Source of the DNA: Clostridia bacterium
GTDB taxonomy: Bacteria; Bacillota; Clostridia; Oscillospirales; CAG-272
Assembly: GCA_017540175.1 (NCBI GenBank)
Contig: JAFYBN010000047.1
Location: 1-45,614 of the forward strand
Length of the DNA: 45,614 nucleotides
Direction: 5' to 3'
In this document: positions 39,418 through 45,614 of the stretch, piece by piece
Position numbering within the stretch: the first letter of the stretch is position 1
Layout: every line of letters begins with the position of its first letter
Notes under the pieces: generated by a model
Databases searched by the model: none
What the model was told of the DNA's origin: nothing
The model's input: the letters and a program-made list of their open reading frames with translations, nothing else
Made by a program: the position numbers and the translations under genes

Positions 39418-40497
39418 TTGACGAACAAGCTGAAATGCGCCGTCATAGGCGCGACCGGCATGGTCGGACAGCGCTTCCTGACCCTGCTCGAAAACCATCC
39501 GTATTTCGAAGTCGCCGCCGTCGCCGCGTCCGCGCGTTCCGCCGGACGCCCCTATGAAGAAGCCGTTGCGGGACGGTGGAAAATGAAAACGCCCGTTCCC
39601 GACGCCGTGCGGTCCATGACCGTGCTCGACGCCGCGGACGTGAAAGCCGTCGCGGACCTCGTCGATTTCGTTTTCTGCGCGGTGGATATGCCGAAAGAAC
39701 AGATCCTCGCTCTCGAGGAAAGCTATGCCAAGGCGGAAATCCCCGTGATCTCGAACAACTCCGCGAACCGCTGGGGCGGGGATATCCCGATGGTCATTCC
39801 GGAAATCAACGCCGCACACCTCGACGTCATCGCGTCCCAGAAGAAGCGGCTGGGCACGTCGCGCGGCTTCATCGCCGTCAAGCCGAACTGCTCCATTCAG
39901 AGCTATGTTCCCGCGCTGACGCCGCTGCGCAAATACGGCATCCGCGAGGTCCTTGTCACCACCTATCAGGCGATCTCCGGCGCGGGCCGCACCTTCGACA
40001 CCTGGCCCGAGATGGCCGACAACGTCATCCCCTATATCGGCGGCGAAGAAGAAAAGAGCGAGCGCGAGCCTCTGAAGATCTGGGGCGAGGTCAAGGGCGG
40101 CGTCATCGTTCCGGCGAAAGCGCCTCTGATCACCACCCAGTGCATCCGCGTTCCAGTGTCCGACGGCCACACCGCCGCGGTCTTCGTTTCCTTTGAAAAC
40201 ACGCCGCCGCGCGAAACGATCCTCGAAGAATGGCGCAGCTTCCGCGGTCTGCCGCAGATGCTGAATCTGCCCTCCGCGCCCGAACAGTTCATCACGTATT
40301 TCGAGGAAAACGACCGGCCTCAGGCAAAGCTCGACCGCGATCTTTACGGCGGCATGGGCGTCTCTTGCGGGCGTCTGCGCACCGACGCGATTTTCGATTA
40401 CAAGTTTGTCGGTCTCTCCCACAACACCCTCCGCGGCGCGGCGGGCGGCGGCGTTCTCATCGCCGAGCTGCTGTACCGTCAGGGATATCTGAGCTGA
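39418..40497 (+). CDS. asd: Aspartate-semialdehyde dehydrogenase
   Basis: This 359-residue NADP-dependent enzyme converts aspartyl-4-phosphate to aspartate semialdehyde, feeding lysine, threonine, methionine and cell-wall precursors. The nucleotide-binding VIGATGMVGQRF (9-20) and the active-site Cys in KPNCSIQSY (C158) are clear. The SGAGRTFDTWP and SDGHTAAVFV segments also fit. The length and the NCSIQSY pattern suggest the archaeal/eukaryotic-like ASD subtype rather than the short E. coli type. TTG is the start, because GGAGG stands seven bases before it. No lysine riboswitch is seen in the short leader. Confidence 0.9.
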   Translation: MTNKLKCAVIGATGMVGQRFLTLLENHPYFEVAAVAASARSAGRPYEEAVAGRWKMKTPVPDAVRSMTVLDAADVKAVADLVDFVFCAVDMPKEQILALEESYAKAEIPVISNNSANRWGGDIPMVIPEINAAHLDVIASQKKRLGTSRGFIAVKPNCSIQSYVPALTPLRKYGIREVLVTTYQAISGAGRTFDTWPEMADNVIPYIGGEEEKSEREPLKIWGEVKGGVIVPAKAPLITTQCIRVPVSDGHTAAVFVSFENTPPRETILEEWRSFRGLPQMLNLPSAPEQFITYFEENDRPQAKLDRDLYGGMGVSCGRLRTDAIFDYKFVGLSHNTLRGAAGGGVLIAELLYRQGYLS

Positions 40498-40526
40498 GCG
40501 AAGCCGTTTCGCTGACAAATCATACG

Positions 40527-40568
40527 GACGACCCGGAGAAGCTTCCCTCTCGGGTCGTCTTTCTTTTA
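40527..40568 (+). terminator. Terminator after asd
   Basis: The stem GACGACCCG/CGGGTCGTC is followed by TTTCTTTT. Confidence 0.8.
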
Positions 40569-40606
40569 TGCAGGACTGACTATGCAGGACCGACGCGGAC
40601 GCGCTC

Positions 40607-40635
40607 TTGACAAACACCGATCCGCATGGTACAAT
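40607..40635 (+). promoter_or_regulatory. Promoter of the small lipoprotein gene
   Basis: TTGACA (40607-40612) and TACAAT (40630-40635) are spaced by 17 bases. Confidence 0.8.
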
Positions 40636-40690
40636 CGAAGCAAAGCGGCACAAGAGATCCGTACCGCACGAACAAGTCAAGGAGAACGCC

Positions 40691-41125
40691 ATGAACAAAA
40701 GAATTCTCTCCCTTGCCGCGGCGCTGCTGCTTGTCCTTGCAGTCTTATCCGCTGCCGGGTGCTCTTCCCTTCCGAGCCGGATCGAGTGGTCCGGCGACCT
40801 GACCTCGTGGGTCACGGGCGAATATGTGCAGTCCCAAATCTCGGTGAACCTCGGGATCAAAAAGGGTCTGTTCTCCGATCCGGTCTACACGGGCACGGTC
40901 ACGATCGACGGAAAGGTTTACGCGGACATCACCGATCAGAAGTGGGCGGACGGGAATCCCTTCATTCCGCTGAGCCTGAAGGAGAATCTCGCCGGGAATC
41001 AGATCGACATTTATTCCGGAAACTGGGTCACGCTTGAGGCGGACAGCGGCGGCACTTACCTCACGATCTGCCTGCACCGCCCGCACGACGACGCGAACCT
41101 CGTTTACGACCTGAAGCTCAAATGA
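40691..41125 (+). CDS. Small lipoprotein of unknown function
   Basis: This 144-residue protein has a signal peptide with lipobox SAAG-C24. The mature part looks like a beta-rich domain, with alternating hydrophobic residues, for example YTGTVTIDGKVYADITDQ and GTYLTICLHRPHDDANLVYDL. It has no cysteines beyond the lipid-attachment one. The ATG follows CAAGGAGAACGCC. It has its own promoter and is followed by another lipoprotein gene with a separate promoter. I do not recognise the family. Confidence 0.7.
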   Translation: MNKRILSLAAALLLVLAVLSAAGCSSLPSRIEWSGDLTSWVTGEYVQSQISVNLGIKKGLFSDPVYTGTVTIDGKVYADITDQKWADGNPFIPLSLKENLAGNQIDIYSGNWVTLEADSGGTYLTICLHRPHDDANLVYDLKLK

Positions 41126-41204
41126 CCGCCTTCCCGGCTGAAGCTGAAATAATTCCCTGTTCCGACGATTTCTTAAACTTTTCTTGAATACTGCCGCCGG
41201 GTTC

Positions 41205-41233
41205 TTGACAATTTGCGCCTTCGGTATTATAAT
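41205..41233 (+). promoter_or_regulatory. Promoter of the beta-helix lipoprotein gene
   Basis: TTGACA (41205-41210) and TATAAT (41228-41233) are perfect, with a 17-base spacer. Confidence 0.85.
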
Positions 41234-41300
41234 GGGTGAAGTATATTGCGCCAACGAAATCAAGAAAGGGTTTTCCCCCGCATCGGAGGTCACTTTGATC

Positions 41301-42269
41301 ATGAAAAAAACGCTTGCATGTCTGCTTGCCGCTCTGCTCGCGGCGCTCCTTCTCGTCTCCTGCAGCCGTGAATCAACGACTACGGAAAGCGGAACCACAT
41401 CCGCCGCCGACGCCAGCGCGGGCGCCAAGCTCGAAAAGTCTTCTGTCGAGGTCGTTCTGAACGGCGACTCCGTCACCTGCTCCTCCAAATCCGTGAGCTA
41501 CACCGACGGTAAGGTCCTGATCAATTCCACGGGTACATACACGATCTCCGGCACGCTGAACGACGCCGGCATCGAGGTGAACTGCGTGAACGCGGGCGAG
41601 ACCCACCTCGTTCTCAAGGGCGTGAACATCACCCACAGCGACGGTCCGTGCATCGATTTCGTCAAATCGCAGGGCGGCGCGTTCATCACCGTTTACGAAG
41701 GCACCGAAAACACCCTGACCGACGGCGAGGACTACACGTTCGCCAATCCCGAGGACACCGAACCCGACAGCGCGGTCTTCTCCAAGGAAAACCTCGTCAT
41801 CAACGGCACCGGCACCCTCACGGTCAACGGCAACTACTCCTGCGGCATCGTTTCCAAGGACGGTCTGACGATCGACAACGGCACGCTCATCGTCAACGCG
41901 GTCCGTCACGGCATCAAGGGCAAGGACAACCTCATCATCAAGGGCGGCGACATCACCGTGAACGCGGAACGCGACGGCATCAAATCCACCAACGAAAAGA
42001 CCGAGCTCGTCGGCTTCGTACAGATCTCCGGCGGCAAGCTGACCATCAACAGCGCGGACGAAGCCATCCAGGCGCTTTCGAGAGTCACCTTTGAAGGCGG
42101 CGAGGTCGCCATCCGCTCCACCAACAACGGCATCCGGTGCGACGGTCCCATCGAATTCACGGGCGGCACGGTCACGATCGACGCGGACGACAACGCTCTG
42201 AACGGTCTCGAGATCGTCAAGAACGACGCGTGCACCGTCACCATCTCCGGCAATCCTTACAACGGCTGA
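41301..42269 (+). CDS. Carbohydrate-binding-domain (beta-helix-like) lipoprotein
   Basis: This 322-residue lipoprotein (lipobox LLVS-C21) has a Thr/Ser-rich linker. It then has a repetitive domain of the type annotated as carbohydrate-binding domain-containing protein (DUF4353), with repeated turns such as GTLTVNGNYSCGI, DNGTLIVNAVRHGIKGKDNLIIKGG and GGKLTINSADEAI. The repetition of D/N-G-x-x-I/V steps points to a right-handed parallel beta-helix. The ATG follows CGGAGG. It has its own promoter and terminator. The substrate is unknown; adhesion or cell-surface glycan binding is an inference. Confidence 0.8.
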   Translation: MKKTLACLLAALLAALLLVSCSRESTTTESGTTSAADASAGAKLEKSSVEVVLNGDSVTCSSKSVSYTDGKVLINSTGTYTISGTLNDAGIEVNCVNAGETHLVLKGVNITHSDGPCIDFVKSQGGAFITVYEGTENTLTDGEDYTFANPEDTEPDSAVFSKENLVINGTGTLTVNGNYSCGIVSKDGLTIDNGTLIVNAVRHGIKGKDNLIIKGGDITVNAERDGIKSTNEKTELVGFVQISGGKLTINSADEAIQALSRVTFEGGEVAIRSTNNGIRCDGPIEFTGGTVTIDADDNALNGLEIVKNDACTVTISGNPYNG

Positions 42270-42320
42270 GAAGCGCGCGAAACGCGGATCTTCCCCGCCG
42301 TTCCATCTCCGGCTGACATC

Positions 42321-42350
42321 CTCCCGCGGTTTTTCCGCGGGAGATTTTTC
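42321..42350 (+). terminator. Terminator after the beta-helix lipoprotein
   Basis: The stem CTCCCGCGG/CCGCGGGAG has a T5 loop and is followed by ATTTTT. Confidence 0.85.
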
Positions 42351-42425
42351 GTTTGGATTAGCACTTCATTTCCCTCTCTGCTGAAACCGAACTTGTGAAT
42401 AAAATGTAAACTCTCGCAAAAGCTC

Positions 42426-42454
42426 TTGATTTTTCCAAGGAATGGGCGTACAAT
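42426..42454 (+). promoter_or_regulatory. groESL promoter
   Basis: TTGATT (42426-42431) and TACAAT (42449-42454) are spaced by 17 bases, directly before the CIRCE operator. Confidence 0.75.
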
Positions 42455-42466
42455 AGGGGCATGAGG

Positions 42467-42493
42467 TTAGCAGTCACAAGTTTTGAGTGCTAA
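42467..42493 (+). promoter_or_regulatory. CIRCE operator
   Basis: TTAGCAGTC and GAGTGCTAA are separated by nine bases. The consensus is TTAGCACTC-N9-GAGTGCTAA, so only one position of the left half differs. The HrcA repressor is known to bind this site and release it on heat shock. hrcA is not in the window. Confidence 0.93.
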
Positions 42494-42543
42494 ATCATGG
42501 GTCAAAAACCAATTTCTTTTACAATACAGAAGGAGAGAAGAAA

Positions 42544-42828
42544 ATGACACTGAAACCTCTTGCAGACAGAGTTGTGGTAAAGCTCGTGGAAGCGGAAGAG
42601 ACCACGAAGACCGGCATCGTTCTTCCGGGCACGGCGAAGGAAAAGCCGCAGATCGCGGAAGTGATCGCGGTGGGTCCCGGCGGGATGGTCGACGGCAAGG
42701 AGATCGTCATGACCGTGAAGGTCGGCGACCGCGTCATCACCTCGAAGTACGCCGGCACGGAAGTCAAGTGCGACGGCACCGAATACAACATCGTCAAGCA
42801 GAGCGACATCCTCGCGATCGTCGAATAA
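42544..42828 (+). CDS. groES: Co-chaperonin GroES
   Basis: This 94-residue subunit of the heptameric lid of GroEL has the canonical start [26 protein letters not shown], including the mobile loop, and the C-terminal [15 protein letters not shown]. The ATG follows AAGGAGAG. It is the first gene of the CIRCE-regulated groESL operon, 29 bases before groEL. Confidence 0.97.
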   Translation: MTLKPLADRVVVKLVEAEETTKTGIVLPGTAKEKPQIAEVIAVGPGGMVDGKEIVMTVKVGDRVITSKYAGTEVKCDGTEYNIVKQSDILAIVE

Positions 42829-42836
42829 GAATTTGA

Positions 42837-44492
<1,656 letters not shown>

Positions 44493-44527
44493 TGCCCTCA
44501 CCCGAGGCGAACGTATCATCTGTTTTG

Positions 44528-44561
44528 CTGTCGTCGGCCTTTCGGCCGGCGGCAGTTTTTT
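44528..44561 (+). terminator. Terminator after groEL
   Basis: The stem CTGTCGTCGGCC/GGCCGGCGGCAG is followed by T6. Confidence 0.85.
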
Positions 44562-44643
44562 ACACCGTCCCGCAATTCGGACGCCGCGTTTATAAATGGC
44601 AAAAAAAATTCACACCTATTTACTTTTTTCTTCCCCGAAGGCA

Positions 44644-44672
44644 TTGCATTTGATTTCCGAATATGCTATAAT
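44644..44672 (+). promoter_or_regulatory. Promoter of ohrR
   Basis: TTGCAT (44644-44649) and TATAAT (44667-44672) are spaced by 17 bases, and the -10 is extended (TGC before TATAAT). It sits in AT-rich DNA. Confidence 0.65.
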
Positions 44673-44703
44673 ATAGTTACCATTTTTGGGAGAGGAAAAT
44701 ACA

Positions 44704-45144
44704 ATGGACAAAAACAACTTGGAAAGCCTGAAATTGGAGAACCAGCTGTGCTTTCCGCTCTATGCCGCTTCGCGCGAGGTCATCAAACTCTATCACCCCT
44801 TGCTGACCGAGCTGAACCTGACCTATACGCAGTATCTTGTGATGCTGGTCGTATGGGAAAACGAAATGATCAGTGAAAAGGATCTCGGCCGTCTGCTCTA
44901 TCTGGACAGCGGCACGCTGACGCCCGTACTTAAGAGTCTGGAAGGCAAAAAAGTCATCACCCGATCCCGTTCCAAGGCGGACGAACGGGTCGTGAACGTA
45001 ACGCTGACCGCCGCCGGAAAAGCTCTGCGCAATAAAGCCGAAAGCGTCCCCGGAGAGATCGCGGACAAGATCCCCCTGTCCGGCAAAGACGCGAAGGAGC
45101 TGTACACGCTTCTGTACCGGTTGCTCGAAGCGGGAAGGAAATGA
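44704..45144 (+). CDS. ohrR: OhrR-type MarR family peroxide-sensing repressor
   Basis: This 146-residue winged-helix dimer belongs to the MarR family. The N-terminus KLENQLCFPLYAASREVIKLYHPLL closely matches OhrR. C16 corresponds to the reactive Cys15 of B. subtilis OhrR, and Y30 and Y41 match Tyr29 and Tyr40 that hold it. The DNA-binding wing region is KLEGKKVITRSRSKADERVVNV. OhrR normally represses ohr and is inactivated by organic peroxides. No ohr gene lies in the window. The ATG is chosen because GGGAGAGG stands 7-10 bases upstream. Confidence 0.88.
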   Translation: MDKNNLESLKLENQLCFPLYAASREVIKLYHPLLTELNLTYTQYLVMLVVWENEMISEKDLGRLLYLDSGTLTPVLKSLEGKKVITRSRSKADERVVNVTLTAAGKALRNKAESVPGEIADKIPLSGKDAKELYTLLYRLLEAGRK

Positions 45145-45152
45145 AATGAATC

Positions 45153-45178
45153 CCCGGCTGTGCGGCCGGGTTTTTTTT
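45153..45178 (+). terminator. Terminator after ohrR
   Basis: The stem CCCGGC/GCCGGG with a six-base loop is followed by T8. Confidence 0.9.
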
Positions 45179-45253
45179 GCTGCATCTTTTTGGGAACCGT
45201 TCCCGACCGGACACGTCCGGACACTGCCGATTCAAGATTTTTGAGAAAAACTC

Positions 45254-45282
45254 TTGACAAAAACGCGCCATGATGATATAAT
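45254..45282 (+). promoter_or_regulatory. Promoter of the Thr-Tyr tRNA pair
   Basis: TTGACA (45254-45259) and TATAAT (45277-45282) are perfect, with a 17-base spacer. Confidence 0.85.
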
Positions 45283-45316
45283 ATGAAAGCATTCGGAGGA
45301 TGCTTCGGATGTGCGC

Positions 45317-45388
45317 GCTGGTGTGGCTCAATGGCAGAGCAGCTGATTTGTAATCAGCAGGTTGTTGGTTCGACTCCGATCACCAGCT
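45317..45388 (+). tRNA. tRNA-Thr (TGT)
   Basis: A 72-base cloverleaf has acceptor GCTGGTG/CACCAGC, anticodon TGT in TTTGTAA, and T-loop GGTTCGACTCC. CCA is not encoded. Confidence 0.95.
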
Positions 45389-45424
45389 TGAAGCGGTTTG
45401 GTTCACACCGAGCCGCTCCTATCA

Positions 45425-45506
45425 GGGGGAATTCCCGAGTGGCCAAAGGGGACAGACTGTAAATCTGCTGGCACCGCCTTCGGTGGTTCGAATCCACCTT
45501 CCCCCA
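45425..45506 (+). tRNA. tRNA-Tyr (GTA)
   Basis: An 82-base molecule has acceptor GGGGGAA/TTCCCCC and anticodon GTA in CTGTAAA. It has a long variable arm, as expected for tyrosine tRNA in bacteria, and T-loop GGTTCGAATCC. Confidence 0.95.
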
Positions 45507-45508
45507 TT

Positions 45509-45549
45509 CAAAGAAAACGAGAGGTACTATGTACCTCTCGTTTTCTTTG
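45509..45549 (+). terminator. Terminator of the Thr-Tyr tRNA pair
   Basis: A 19-bp perfect stem starts CAAAGAAAACGAGAGG and has loop TAT. Its 3' arm contains the TTTTCTTT tract. Confidence 0.85.
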
Positions 45550-45559
45550 CATAGATCAG

Positions 45560-45607
45560 GGTGGATTCGAAGGGCGCGGGAGTGAATGACAACCCTGTGG
45601 GTTGTCA
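45560..45607. repeat. tRNA T-arm-like fragment followed by a perfect hairpin
   Basis: GGTGGATTCGAA at 45560-45571 is the exact reverse complement of the tRNA-Tyr T-arm segment at 45487-45498. After about 15 bases, the perfect 9-bp hairpin TGACAACCC/GGGTTGTCA (45587-45607) with loop TGT follows, near the window edge. Confidence 0.5.
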
Positions 45608-45614
45608 GAGCCGC

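Noticed and set aside
45398-45589. Open frame of 63 codons at the right edge
   Set aside because: It overlaps the complete tRNA-Tyr gene and its terminator.

Overview
This window looks like a chromosomal segment of a GC-rich Gram-positive bacterium of the class Clostridia, probably a gut- or animal-associated lineage. I cannot name the species. Three things support this. The long minus-strand cluster yicC-remA-gmk-rpoZ-priA-def-fmt-(peptidase)-rsmB-rlmN-stp-prkC-rsgA-thiN is the classical Firmicutes gene order. The surface proteins are lipobox lipoproteins, and there are a CIRCE operator, a long-form HPF and an OhrR-type MarR protein. Promoters are near-consensus TTGACA-17/18-TATAAT boxes, and intrinsic terminators are well formed. 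Most genes end in TGA and only one intact gene ends in TAG.

Layout. 1-1.4 kb: the broken end of an IS3-type transposase, then a two-gene STAS / putative ATPase operon on the minus strand. 1.4-5.5 kb: a structured repeat in the leader of a glycoside-hydrolase-like gene, then a convergent sugar-type solute-binding lipoprotein gene interrupted by one in-frame TAG. 5.6-21.4 kb: the conserved minus-strand information-processing and signalling operon, led by an unrecognised lipoprotein and lacking the usual coaBC and rpe. 21.4-24.8 kb: a minus-strand operon of DUF5685, J-domain, acyltransferase-3 and small membrane protein. Its terminator overlaps the promoter of the next operon. 25.1-28.0 kb: three plus-strand membrane proteins with SHOCT-like C-terminal helices. 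28.1-30.2 kb: tRNA-Gly, tRNA-Arg and tRNA-His, then 1.8 kb of non-coding DNA with nested palindromic repeat modules arranged as a large imperfect inverted repeat. 30.2-33.0 kb: fba, acyl-ACP thioesterase, a lipid-anchored barnase and barstar. 33.1-35.0 kb: mntP and a CaCA antiporter behind a yybP-ykoY-type Mn2+ riboswitch. 35.2-37.4 kb: a second solute-binding lipoprotein and hpf. 37.7-39.0 kb: two zinc-ribbon membrane proteins, one with six 16-residue repeats. 39.4-45.6 kb: asd, two lipoproteins, CIRCE-groES-groEL, ohrR, then tRNA-Thr and tRNA-Tyr.

How the genes work together. The core operon links (p)ppGpp/GTP-related nucleotide supply (gmk), transcription (rpoZ), replication restart (priA), formyl-Met handling (fmt, def), rRNA modification (rsmB, rlmN), ribosome assembly (rsgA) and Ser/Thr phosphorylation (prkC/stp). 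The accessory material is dominated by membrane-associated and surface proteins. The least explained item is the nested repeat family, seen near 1.7 kb and at 28.5-30.1 kb. Here insertions can be read by comparing filled and empty copies within the same window. All alignments and structures were made by eye. No searches were run.
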